Assembly (NCBI GenBank): GCA_963854735.1
Contig: OY978109.1
Location: 186,001 to 250,000, forward strand
Direction: 5' to 3'
DNA from: Marvania coccoides
Taxonomy: Eukaryota > Chlorophyta > Trebouxiophyceae > Chlorellales > Chlorellaceae
DNA length: 64,000 nt
Part shown: piece by piece, positions 34,925 to 45,800 of the stretch
How the letters are laid out: each line of letters opens with the position of its first letter
Position numbering within the stretch: the first letter of the stretch is position 1
Notes under the pieces: generated by a model
Seen by the model: only the letters and a program-made list of their open reading frames with translations
The model's database searches: none
What the model was told of the DNA's origin: nothing
Translations under genes and position numbers: made by a program

Positions 34925-35968
34925 ATGACATCGTTTCTCCGAGCCTTCGTCGAGAGTGAGTTTGCCTTTTTCGCCCCTCCTTTTTTCACATTTTTTTCGC
35001 CATCTCACTTTTCCCACTGTGCGGCACCCCCTGCAGGCGTCACCGACCTCCCGGCGGAGCTGCAGCGCCACTTCCAAGGCCTCCGAGAGTTGGACCTCAG
35101 AGTCACCTCCCTGCAGCTCCAAGTCGACGAGGACTGCATGGCGCAGCTCAAGCACGCAGCAGAAAGCCAACAGGCCAGCCCCGCCAAGCGCCAAAAGACC
35201 TCCTCAACTGCCACCACCGCCACCGCTCCGGCGGATCCCGAGCTTGCCCAGCGCATAGAAACCAACATGAACGAGCTGATCAAGCTGTCGGAGGAGAAGA
35301 TGCACCGTGCGCAGCAGATCTACGACTTTGTGGACCAACACATCCGCCGTCTAGACAAGGACCTTAAATCCTTCGAGGCGGAGGTTGCCAAAGAGCGTCA
35401 GCGCCTGGGGATGGCCCCAGCAGAGGGCCCTGGGGCTCGGCTGGACGATGGCGGTGCCGGGGGAGGCTTTGGCGGCGCTGGAGGGGGCGACGGGCGGCGG
35501 AAACGCGGCCCGAAAGGCGGGGCGCCCACCCCCGTTGCTCAGCCGACTTCTGAAGAGCTGTACCAGGCTGCGCTGGCGATGGCGGACGCCACGGAGCCGA
35601 CCTACTGCTACTGCGACCGCATTTCGTTCGGGGAGATGATTGCATGCGAGCACCCGGAGTGCCCCATCGAGTGGTTTCACTTTGAGTGCGTGGGGCTGAC
35701 GCCGGAAAACAGGCCCAAAGGTGAGGCAAAAGATGGTCAGAAAAGAAAGAAATGGGAGAGGGAGAGGTGTGGTGGATAAATGCTGGGGTTGTATTGGTAT
35801 TGGAGGGGGTGTTGTTGTAGAAGGGGGGATGCTTGTGGGAAAGTGGTGGCGGGGAAACCAGCTGAGAGTTTCAGAAGAGTTGTCGCCTAAACGGCGTGTG
35901 CTGTTCCCCTTTGGCGTGCAGGAAAGTGGTACTGCAAAGAATGCCGCAAGCTGCTGGGGAAGAAGTGA
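34925..35968 (+). CDS. ING-family PHD-finger histone reader
   Basis: Three exons (34925-34955, 35037-35720, 35922-35968) encode about 253 residues. The N-terminal ING domain is visible as FLRAFVESVTDLPAELQRHF, RELDLRVTSLQLQVDED, then KLSEEKMHRAQQIYDFVDQHIRRLDKDLKSFE. A Gly/Arg-rich linker with RRKRGPKGG (possible NLS) follows. The C-terminal ING-type PHD finger reads YCYCDRISFGEMIACEHPEC, then [26 protein letters not shown], with the full Cys4-His-Cys3 set. ING PHD fingers bind H3K4me3 and recruit histone acetyltransferase or deacetylase complexes. The finger is split by the last intron, as is common in ING genes. It converges on the uL18m gene. Confidence 0.92.
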
Positions 35969-36103
35969 GAGCTGCATCACTGGACTCTCTCGCGGAGTGT
36001 TGAAGGAAATACCGCGTTTCCCTTTTCATTTGGAGATTTTACCCCACTCACCCACCCTGACCCCACACACTGACTCTGACTCGAATTCAATAGAAAATGG
36101 CGC

Positions 36104-36121
36104 TGTAAGATGGTTGTTACA
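36104..36121. terminator. overlapping poly(A) signal candidates for convergent genes
   Basis: Between the convergent ING (+) and uL18m (-) genes, TGTAA occurs on + at 36104-36108 (136 bases past the ING stop). Its complement TTACA occurs at 36117-36121 (29 bases past the uL18m stop). The arrangement fits back-to-back chlorophyte-type poly(A) signals. Confidence 0.4.
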
Positions 36122-36149
36122 CGTAGATAAATCCGGCATTGTCGTTACT

Positions 36150-36620
36150 TTAAACCAGTTTCAGGCCGGACTCTTGCATAGAAGTTATCAATGAAGCGAT
36201 GCGGCCGTGGTAGGTCTGCCCCCGCTTTCGCTGCCAGGTGACGGATTCAATGCCCGCAGCCGTCGCCCGCTGCGCCAGCACCTCGCCCACTCTGTAGTAA
36301 AATGAGAAGAAGAAAAAAACGGCAGGTTTTTACCGTGAGTTGTTTCTTGGCATTGAAAACAATAGAGAAGAGGTGACGCTCCCTCCAGAAAGGCACACCA
36401 CGGGTACTCACTTGCTGCATGCGGTCTTGTCCACGCTCGAGCCCGGCAGGCCCTCTCTTGTGGGTTTTTCTATTGTGGAGGCGGCGGCGACAATGTGGCC
36501 GCCTGGCAATCGCACTATCTGCGCGTATGCGTATTTATTGCTGATAAATAGTTTCAGCTGAAGATTTTTAAGGCCCACTTCTGTCAAAGAAGCCATCATT
36601 GCCGGCAGTGAGCCCTTCAT
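36150..36620 (-). CDS. mitochondrial-type ribosomal protein uL18 (L18p/L5e family)
   Basis: Two exons (36620-36412, 36291-36150) give 116 residues. Family features: LKLFISNKYAYAQIVRLPGGHIVAAASTIE (5S rRNA-binding fold core), KPTREGLPGSSVDKTACSKVGEVLAQRATAAGI, and the C-terminal KYHG-like RGQTYHGRIASLITSMQESGL. This short form without a plastid-length N-terminus matches the plant organellar uL18m proteins that bind 5S rRNA in the large subunit. Mitochondrial rather than plastid location is inferred from the motif pattern only. Confidence 0.82.
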
Positions 36621-37357
36621 CGTTAATCTAAATGTTTCAAAGTTTTTATATTTGGAGGGAAGAGACCACGCAGCGACAACACAGCATCTATTAAATGTTT
36701 AACTATTATTAAAATTGTCAAAACACAGGGATTTTCGCCACTTCGTCTTTGCAGCCACAGCAGGCCAAACTGGTATTCAAATTTGATTTCGGCTGCCATT
36801 GCATGAAGAGGGGGTGGTGCCTCACTTGCAGCTGTTAAAAATGCCCAATACACTCTGAGGATAATTAAGCTCGTCCTATTTCTAAACAAAATATAGATTT
36901 AAGGGGCCCCAGGGGGAAGACGCCTGTAGTAGGTGTTCAGTTCCATATATTTTTCCATATATTGTAGGCTCCTCAGATTTTGTTTCGCTTACGGATGAAG
37001 GGAACTGAACATGCTGCTACGCCCTAAGACTGCCTCAGGGAGATATGTGCAAATATAAATGCAGCTTCAATATAAAATCAATGGTATAGGCTTCATAACA
37101 ATACGTTGGCTTCGTAACAATACTTTACTTTGGACCACACTATCAATGCGCGAAATTGGGGATGAAAGTAACAAGCATGCAAGGAAAATATTAGCGGGAT
37201 GGAGTTGGGGGCACTGAAAAAAGCAGCCCATTTTCAAGCAGCCCATGAATCGTGTATATTTTTTGAAAGGGGAAAACAAACCTCTAAAAATCATGGATGT
37301 ACTTCTAAATAAAAAAATTTGATATTTTCATCTCTGCTACCAATATATAAATGCAGT
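36621..37357. other. intergenic region with dispersed repeat copy B
   Basis: Holds the promoter side of uL18m and the 3' flank of the Mei2-like gene (stop at 37358). Contains the repeat at 36841-36944. No gene supported. Confidence 0.5.
36841..36944. repeat. dispersed ~103-bp repeat, copy B
   Basis: Same element as 10928-11030, in the same orientation, with scattered substitutions. It begins atgcccaata and ends near gtagtaggtg...gttcc. Confidence 0.75.
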
Positions 37358-39114
37358 TCACCCTGCCTTTTCAGTCTCGCCCTCCTCCTCTTTGCTGCTC
37401 TCGGCGGCCTCTTTCGCGCCTTCTGCCACCGCAGCAGCGGCCTCTGCCACCTCCAGGAACTTGTGGATGGGCAGCGGGGAGTGCGCCTCCTCACCGTTGT
37501 GGTCTCCGCCGCGAGAGAACACCAGGGGCTGGTACTCGGCATCGCTGGAGGGAAACTTGGCGGCCTTGAAGTGCTGAACCAGGGCATCACGCCCCTGCAC
37601 GCGGCCGTAGGTAACCTCGCACACCTTCTTGGAGTTGAATTCGTCCCAGCGCCTGAAAGAAAGAAAACAGTGAAAAGAGCGGAAATTGAGACAATTTGAT
37701 CGCCGGACGACATAGAAAATGAGTGCACTACGCAGAAATAAGAAAAAAATTCAATAACAAACAAACTATTTTTCACCTGTTGTGGAAGTGTTTGTAGGCG
37801 GCAGCAGCAGCGACGGGCGTCACAAAGTTGACAAACGCGTACCCCAGGCCACAGCGGTTGCGGAAGTCGATAGGGAGGTAAAAAAAGTCGAAAGTGCCCT
37901 TGAGCCCCGCGTCGTGCAGCATCTCCATCATCACCGACTGGTTGTACTTGTTGGGAATGTTGCGCACCATAACGGTGGTCCTCGCGCCAGCGCCGCCACG
38001 TTCAGCCTCGTCCAGGTTGAACTCAAAGTCGCTAGGGTTGTAGGCGCCGCCGGCGCGGTGGCTGCGGGCGATGCGTGCCGATGCTCGCGTCTCCCCGCGG
38101 CCACTGGCCGAGGCCGTGGGGCTGCTGCCGCTGGCGCCGCCGGAGCTGCTGGGAGGTCCATTGGACTGGTTGAGCGCGAGGGAAGCCATGTGTTGGGCCA
38201 TGTCCATCGAGCCCTGAGGGTGGGGGTAATGGGCAACAGAGTGAGGGTGCTGGTAGGAATACTCCATGCCTGGCGGCGGGGAGTGGCCGTGCGGGTGGTG
38301 ATGGCCGTGTTGGTGGTGCGGGTGCAAGTACAGGAAGTGCGGGGCACCAGGGGGAGACGACCCCGGTGAGGGGCCGTACATCATGCCGCCAGGGTGCGCA
38401 GGAGGGCTGCCACCGTCCATGCGGTGGCCCACGGGCACCGAAATGAAGCCAGGGCCCAGGGGGGGCGACCCTCCTGTGGGGTAGATCGCAGCGGGGGAGG
38501 CGGAGCGATCGGTTCCACCTCCTGCGGCCTCTGCGGGGTGGTAAACATGGTACACAGGGTAGGGGGAGGGCGCGTAGTGGTGGGGAGGATAGGGCGCCAT
38601 CATTTGGGGGTGGATGGGGGGCGGGGAGTCTTGGGCTCGCGAGGCTTCGGCAGCAGCCACGTCTTGGACGACACCCTGCGCATTGCGTGGATGGGAGAGA
38701 GCAGTTTGGTTTTATGAAGGGGTGCGTGTTGTTTTTATTTGAAGCCTATAATTTTATTTTAATAAAAAGAATATTAGGGAATCGACGTGGGCTGCGAATG
38801 AATCGTTTTGTTAAGCGTACCTGAGGTGACTCCCACCCAAAGGTCTGTCCGCTCGCTTGCTGCATGTGTCTTGAATCGTGGGAGCGCGAACGACGATGCC
38901 CGCGGATTCCTGCTTGGAGGTGCACAGATGCCTTAGTGGTGTCTTGGTCACCGCCGCTGCTCCCGCCACTTGGGGCCCCGTCGACTGAGCTCGCTTCCGA
39001 CTCTGATCTCGATGACAGGAATTCCACTGCAGCAGGGTTGAGCTGCTTTGCTCTGAGTTTTGGGATGGTGGGTGCTGCTGGCTGTCCGCCCTGCTTGCTC
39101 AACGCGCTTGTCAT
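37358..39114 (-). CDS. Mei2-like RNA-binding protein (C-terminal RRM)
   Basis: Three exons (39114-38821, 38675-37777, 37652-37358) give about 495 residues. The first ~290 residues are disordered: Ser/Arg-rich (HRRSRSHDSR), then Pro/His/Tyr-rich with HHQHGHHHPHGHS. The Mei2 C-terminal RRM (RRM3-like) follows: [73 protein letters not shown]. This invariant set defines the Mei2 family (fission yeast Mei2, plant AML/TE1 proteins), which binds specific RNAs in meiosis and development. The N-terminal RRM1/RRM2 of long plant forms are absent, as in the short Mei2-C-type proteins. The ATG at 39114 opens the first exon; the 5' flank is AT-rich. Confidence 0.88.
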
Positions 39115-40276
39115 TGCGCAATCATTAAAAAGTGGATAGAGAGAATAAATGGTGCGTATTAAATAGCTTGGGATCCCTAAATAGCATACATACATAGATG
39201 CGGGCATCATTTCGCAAATTCGTGCTGTGCGTGAGGAGACCCCCCACCTCGAAAGACTCCTACTGCCCCAATACTCGGCAGTTTTTGGCCAATTGCCAAT
39301 ATCTCGGGAGGGCTGCACTACCCATGTAACGCCTCTTCGTGTTCTTTGTTCCAACTATGTGTTTTTTATATGATTTTTACACAGGAAAGGGCGACGCACG
39401 CTCGGTCGGAGCCTTCAGCATAGGAGAATGAGTATTATATGAAGATGGTGGGCAACAATTGAATACGTGCGTGGGGAAATGAGCATAAGGCACGTTATAA
39501 GGGAGCAACATCGCACAGAAGGGCCGTTTGCCACCCAACGCTCCGGCCGCCGTTCCCGGACAAAACAACGATAAAAAACCGAGCCCCAGGGCCAGCGCCG
39601 CTGTTGCAGCGTACCAGCTGGGGCCCACAGGAATATCGAGATGCAAATGTGTGAGGATGTTTGTGGAAGCAAAATGAAGAAAGAAGCGTTGTTGTCTAGG
39701 CAGCAAAGGCAGGCCGTATACCCCATCAGGACCACCAACCATAAACAGCAAAGCGCGTCAACAAAATGGCATCCGCGGATACAGGAAGGGGTAACACTTG
39801 GGGATGAAAATATGGATGGATTATTGGCAGGTTTAAAATCATACTTCATTTTTCATATGCCCATACTTCGTATGTTTATTACATACTAGACATAAGTCAG
39901 CACCACCCCGCTGCAGCAGCTCGGTAGTCGTCCCTTGATGGCTAAAGAAGCTCGGGGTTAAATTGGCTGGGGCCAATGACCAAAGAAGGCCCAGGTCTTC
40001 CCCATAGCTCTGGGCCTTGTCTGTCTCCTTCTCTCTTCACCCCCCCCATGCCGCTTCTCAGTGAGATTATCCGCTGGAACTTGGAAGTTCGGAAGTTGTA
40101 TGTTGCCTTCGCCACAATAGGCGTTGGACGTGGGTTAGGTAGATTGGTCTGGCTGGCGTCGAGATCTATGTGTGCTTTTCCAAACAGCTGAATTCAAAAA
40201 AATGGCACACACATACAAAAAATCAGAAGCTTATAAACTATTTATCTATCTAAGGAGTCCAAAATTTATTATTTAA
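39115..40276. other. intergenic region with an uncertain small frame
   Basis: About 1.15 kb between the Mei2-like start and the CLPTM1 stop. A minus-strand frame at 39377-39751 has a hydrophobic stretch (WYAATAALALGLGFLSLF) that could be a small membrane protein. Two frames are open over the same DNA and neither has supporting motifs, so I do not call a gene. Confidence 0.35.
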
Positions 40277-42296
40277 TCATTTGTCCTTCTTGCTTTCCGG
40301 CGCAGCGTCCGCCTGTCCAGCTCTGTCGCTGTCGCCGCTCGCCGCCGCGTCTTCGTCGCTCGCTGCCGCTGCCGCCAAAAGCTTCTCCTCCGCCTCCCCC
40401 TCGGCCTCCTCTCCCTCCTTCTTCTCGGAGTAGCCGAACTCGTTGACCCGCTTTTTGTCCACGCGGTAGATCCAGCGCTGGTAGATGTAAATCAGGAAGA
40501 CAATGTCGTCCCGGAACACAGAAATGCGGTGCATTATAGGCATGTGCACGATGAACGCAAACAGGTCGTCAATGATGGTATTGAGGAACTTGTACGTCAT
40601 TTGGCGCCACGGCATGTGGGCCACCGACTTGAGCTTATAATTCAGGTACAGCTGCGGCACCAGCAAAATGAAGCCAAAGGTGTACACGGCTCCCACCAGC
40701 GAGGTGAGAATCCACGCGTACCAGCTCTTGTGAGTGTTGTAGTACAGGGAATAAACGGCGTAGCCGGCTACCAGGGGGTACAGCACGTACGACATATACC
40801 GCATCGCCTCTGCATCGTACTGGTCAGTCTTGGAGGAGGTGTACGACTCGCGGTCTTTGAAGGAGATGAAGGGGAACTCGGCCTTGGTGGTCACGTTCAT
40901 CGCCTTTGTGATCTTCCAGAACTCGATGGCGCAGCCCACGCCGGCGGACATGAGCACCACGAAGGAGGTGTCATTGTCCAGCAGGTAAAGGAAAATAATG
41001 AGCTGGCACACCGCGTTGATCATGATCGTTCTAGCGGACAGCCCCAGCATGCTGGTGTTGGACTTCCAGAAGCCGATGTCGTTCTTGAAGGCAAGCATGT
41101 CGAAGACGGAGTGCAGCATGGACACGGCGATGGTAAGCGCCAGGAAATAGGGGTTGCCCTCCAGGAAGATGCGTTTTACCTCGTCTGACTCTGAGCTTGA
41201 TGACATTCCCCAGCTCTGCTGCAGCGAGAACGACTGCTCCATCTGCACGAAGAAGGCGAACTTCCAGGGGCCCAGCGGCTGCACCTCAAGGTGGAGCTCC
41301 AGCTCGGTGAGGGTGTCATTGACAGGGACCTAAAATATTTTCAAAAAAAAGGAGAAAAAGATAGCAAGGATATTTTACTAGTTGCAAGGCAAATACGAGG
41401 AAGAGAAAAGAGATGGAAAATACTCAATAGCATAAATTATATATTTAGAATGGGTAAAACCAATATGGATTAAAAAAAAAAAAAAAAAAAAAGGAAAAAT
41501 TTTGTTGTCTCGCTCTCACCATGTAGTCTCGCAGCAGCCAGAACTCGTTGAACCAGGTGTGGGGGCGATAGATGTGGGTGGTGGTGTCCAAATCGATGGT
41601 CTGCGCCAGGTGGGGCGGCAGCTTCTGCGCGGGGTAGGACCCAAACTCATCAACAAGCGTGATTGTCACGTTCGGCTTCAAATAATTGGCAATGACCGTC
41701 TCGTTGGAGCCCACGGTGTCCTCGGGCAGCGGCATGTCCTCCGTAGCATTTTTCCCGCTCAGCAGATTGATCCCGGTGCCTGCTTTCTTTTTCGGCATGA
41801 AGGTGTTGAGCGCCTTTGTCTTGGCCCAGGACAGCGCGGAATCGTAGTCGTCGGCCGTGGGGTCGGGGGAGGCGCCAGGGGGGGTGAATACTGCGTGCAC
41901 GTACACGCTGCCGTTGTTTTGCACGGCTTCAGAGGGGCGGTAGAGGTGCGTTGTGCGGCGGGGCTCTCCGATGCCTAAAGGGATGTCTCTCTCGACCCAA
42001 ATGGGCTGGGAGGAGCTTACGACTTGCTGCCACTCGGGGAGCTCCGAGATGTAGAAGTGCATGTCCACGGGGGTGCCGCGAGAGATGAGCGGGCGAACGG
42101 TGACGGCAGCGGGGGCAGGGGCGCCGTCCTTTCCTGCGGGCGCGCCCTTGTCTTTGCCCGCGCCCGTGAAGGACTTCATCATGTACCACATCATGCCCAT
42201 GCGGATGAGGCCCTGGAGGAAGCCCCCGCGCTGCGGCTGCGCCGCTGCTGCGCCGCCTGCCGGAGCGGCGCCACCTGCGGGCGCTGCGGGCGGCAT
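40277..42296 (-). CDS. CLPTM1-family ER/Golgi membrane protein
   Basis: Two exons (42296-41520, 41329-40277) give about 609 residues. After an Ala/Gly/Pro-rich N-terminus comes MGMMWYMMKSFTG, then a large lumenal domain: PVDMHFYISE, PIWVERDIPLG, SVYVHAVFTPPGASPDP, ITLVDEFGSYPAQKLPPHLA, HIYRPHTWFNEFWLLRDYM, LHLEVQPLGPWKFAFFVQME. The conserved multi-span C-terminal half follows: VKRIFLEGNPYFLALTIAVS, LHSVFDMLAFKNDIGFWK, FLYLLDNDTSFVVLMSAGVG, EFWKITKAM, YPLVAGYAVYSLYY, TFGFILLVPQLYLNYKLKSV, MPWRQMTYKFLNTIIDDLFA and FRDDIVFLIYIYQRWIYRVD. CLPTM1 proteins sit in the ER/Golgi; animal members retain receptors and CLPTM1L scrambles GPI precursors. An upstream non-AUG-bearing or coding exon may exist, because an acceptor-like CAG lies just before this exon at ~42345. 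Confidence 0.93.
41472..41492. repeat. poly(A)21 homopolymer in CLPTM1 intron
   Basis: An uninterrupted run of 21 A on the + strand inside the single CLPTM1 intron. On the coding strand it is a T-run in the intron just downstream of the donor. Confidence 0.9.
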
Positions 42297-42814
42297 GGCC
42301 GGGTATGAGGGGGGTGGTGGGAGTGCAGGAGGGTGGTTGGTGTGCCTGCAAGGTGGAACAGAGAAATACATCGCGGCTGTGGGTAATGTTTTGAGGGGCA
42401 GAATCAAAGTGAATCAGTTCGATCAAAAATATGAAACAGCAAAGAGCTTGTGTGCTGGGCTTTGATGATGTCATTGATACGCCATGCGAAGAATTAATGG
42501 GTTGTCGTCAGCTAAATGTTCGAGAAAGGAAATGGGATGTTCTAATATTCAAAGCCCTCGCCGGCGCGCTCACCTCTAGTTGACGCTGCCTCTCACCGAT
42601 CACAAAGGCTGCAAATGTCAAATTTGAAAATTCAAACTGCAACAAACGAGGGAAAACTCCTTTTCAACCAAACTTTTTGGAAACTTTCACAAAACAAAAA
42701 ATTATATTTTTGGTTTATGTAACTAAACATTTGAGTGCGTGAGATGACGCTACACTTTCTATAAAACACCTTGATCAATTCATGCATTGATAATATTTAA
42801 AAATAAAATCAAAC
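42297..42814. promoter_or_regulatory. divergent upstream region, CLPTM1 / RPAP1
   Basis: About 520 bp between divergent genes starting at 42296 (-) and 42815 (+). It probably contains the CLPTM1 5' exon or untranslated region and both promoters. No coding sequence can be proved. Confidence 0.35.
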
Positions 42815-45800
42815 ATGTCCAACTCAAGACAAAGACAGAGATTCCTGGAGGCTGACGCCGAGGAGGATCTCATCGCGCTGCAGGTACATAATATGGGTTG
42901 CAGATCATTCAACGAGAGCCATTCATCAGACATATAGTGCTCGTCGGATGATTGGAAACCAAATGTGAACTTACCTTCGCATGTTTGCATCGTTTACCCC
43001 CGCAGGAGCGCATGAAGATGACCGGCGAGCTCCCATCAGCCTCTGTCACTCGCGTGAAGCGCGCCGTGAAGGCCTCTCAGCCCTCGGAAGCCTCCCCACT
43101 GCCGCCTGCAGCAGCTTCAGCAGACACCGCTGCAGCCTCCGCCGTGATGCAGGCGATGCAGCAGATCATGAAGGACACCGTCAGCGAGGTGCGGGAGCGC
43201 CCGCAGCCCTCGCAACAACCCCCTTCGCTGCCTTTACTCCCTCACGATTCCTCAGCCCCCTTCCCCAAGGCTGTGCACCGCAAACTCTCCAAATTTTCGC
43301 TGGGGAGGAAGAAATCACAGCCCCAGGAGGCAGCTGCTGGCCCGTCAACGGCTGCTCTGCAACAGCAGCCGCCGCCGCCACCGCGGCAAAGCACAGTGAG
43401 ATTTCATGAGCCGCTTTCTTCCTCTTCCCAGTCAGACGCGGAGGCCATCGACGCGCAGAACGCAGGCGTGCTGGCCACCATGACGCCGGAGCAGGTGGAG
43501 GAGGCGCGGGCCGAGGTGCTGTCTCGGCTGCCACCGTCGGCCGTTGAGTTTTTGAAAAAAAGGGGCGCTGCCAAGAGGTCATCAGCCGCTGCTGCTCCTG
43601 CCGCCCCTTCGCAGCCGGCCACTACTACGATCCAGCCAGCAGTTGACACGGACAGCAGCAGAGAGGCCCATTCAACTGTTGGCACCTCTAAGCAGCAATC
43701 CCAGCAAGAGACGTTCAATCCTGCAGCCGCTCAGCCACTGCTGCCTAAAGCCTCGCCATCTGCAGAGAGGCTGCGGTTCGACGTGGCTGGTCGCGCGTTG
43801 GGTCTCAAGCCGCTGGAGGGTCCAAGTTCCACGGCAACAGCAGCAACAGCGGCGGTAGTGACTAGGGATCCTGTGAGGAAAGCTGAGGCCCTGAGCCTTG
43901 GTTCAGTCATAGAAGAAGGCTACACGGTGGCAGAAGCGTGCCTCCTGGCCCGCAGCACCGTGCCGCAGCAGCGCGCCTTCGCGCTGCGGCTCCTTTCCTC
44001 CGTGCTCACCCTCGCCAAGGCTCGCTTTGACGCCCCCGTCGTTCCGCAAGGAAAGGAGGAAGAAGAGGAAGACAGGGTGGTGTGGGGGGACGTGTGGCGG
44101 CATGCGGTGCATGCTGTGGAAGTCCCCCGCACCCTGCGGCTCGCGCTTGATGACGCATCGCCTGCAGTGGTGGCGGCAGCAGCGGAAGCCACGGCAGCGC
44201 TGCTAGCCCCCGGTCCTGCTGAGCGTGCTGCGTTGGAGGCCGCTGCAGCGCACCCAGTCATCGGCTGGCCGGCGGTGCCGCTGCACCTGGCGCAGCGCCC
44301 TTCGCCGGCAGACCCTTGGCGCACTGCCACATTGGACCTTGAGAAATTTTCGGCGGTAAAAAGAAAGGCGGCTTCTGGGGAAGAAAGTGAAGAAGAAGGC
44401 CAGGAGGAGGTGCCCCGGCCGGAGGAGCTCGCGAAAGTGGACCCTCTGGCGGGGCTGGCCAATATGCAGCTGCTGGAAAGGGTGGCGTTTGTGCTGCGCA
44501 CACTGCGCCCGCCCGGCGCCTCCCCCGCGCTGCTGCAGCTCGTGGCGGACGTCGCGCTGGCAGGGCAAGACGCCGCTAGCAAGGTAGCGGCGACCCCGGG
44601 CATGCTGGACGCGCTGAGCTTTGCTTTGGAGGAGGAAGAAGGGGCGACGCGCGTTCAGGCGCTCTGCGCGCTGCGCATGCTGTGTCAGGGCTCTTTTCCC
44701 GCCGCACGCGCATCACACGCCGCAGGACTGTGTTCCTCAGCCGTCCCAGTCCTTCTGATCCAGCCCTCGCAGCCCTCAGCGCAGTCTAACTCTGTGCCGC
44801 TGCCTGCGCTGTGCGAGGCGCTGCAGATTTGGAGGGCCTGTGCCATGCACGGGCTGTTTCTGGTGACCATGGATGACGCCTACCCCTCTCTGTGCCGCTT
44901 GTTGACCCCCACGTACCCTCGTTTCATCCAGCAAGAAGAAAATCTCCATGCAGCTCTGCCGCTGTGGGCGGCGGCGAGGGAGCTGCAACTGACCCTGGCG
45001 CAGCTCAACTGGAATGCAGAGAAGGCTGTGAGGATGGGGCAACCTCCCATGGTGTCCCCTGCCTGCGCAGCGGCCGTGGCCAAGCAAACTATCGATTGGC
45101 TCATAGGCCTGCCGCTGTCGGAAATTATCGACGCCTGCGCTGCCGCTGCGGTGGATGCGGAAGCAAGCAACCGCCATGCTGTTGTTGTAGCGACTTTGAG
45201 CACGGTCAGCGCTGCTCTTTTCCACCTTTCTTCGTATTTTTCTGTGGCAAAACTGGCAGCGGCGGCAGCGGAGGCAGAAGAGGAGGCAGTAAAGGCAGAT
45301 GACGGCCTTGAGGCTTTGATATCTTCCAACATTTTGGGAACGGGCGATGCGGGGTTCCCAAGGTCTCTAGCTGCCCTGCTGCAAGCGTGTCTGGAGAATG
45401 AAAGCATTGCTGACGGCACTGCAGCGATTTTGGAATCGGCGGCGTGCGCAGCAGCGGTCTCGCTGTCTCAGCTGACAAATGCGCTGGCGATTGAATCCCA
45501 AACGAATGCAGACTCCCCTGGCGACTTGGCGCTGGCTCCTTTTACCTCCTCGGCAGTGATCGCTGTGCTGCACCTGCGCTACGCCGCCATCAGCGCCTCC
45601 TCGCTGCTGCTGCCATGGGGGGGCGACGTCGCGCGCTCTCAGTCTGCGCTGCAGCTCTCGCGGTGCATCGCGGCTGCCGGGGGCGGCGGCTCTGCCGCCG
45701 CCGCCGCCGCGTTGCACATTTTGCCGCCTGGCGCAGATGACACCGCCCTGCGCCTAATGGCGCAGCAATTGAGCCTCAGAGCAGCGCAACATGCGCTTGA

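Noticed and set aside
39377..39751. minus-strand 124-residue frame with a hydrophobic stretch
   Set aside because: A second frame is open over the same bases, there are no family motifs, and no splice or start context supports it. It is mentioned in the gap entry only.
41472..41492. poly(A) run considered as evidence of a processed retrogene
   Set aside because: It sits inside a CLPTM1 intron, on the strand opposite to transcription, with no retrocopy upstream.
44203..45419. several minus-strand frames of 120-230 residues
   Set aside because: Antisense shadows of the GC-rich RPAP1 exon, with biased Ala/Ser/Arg composition and no motifs.
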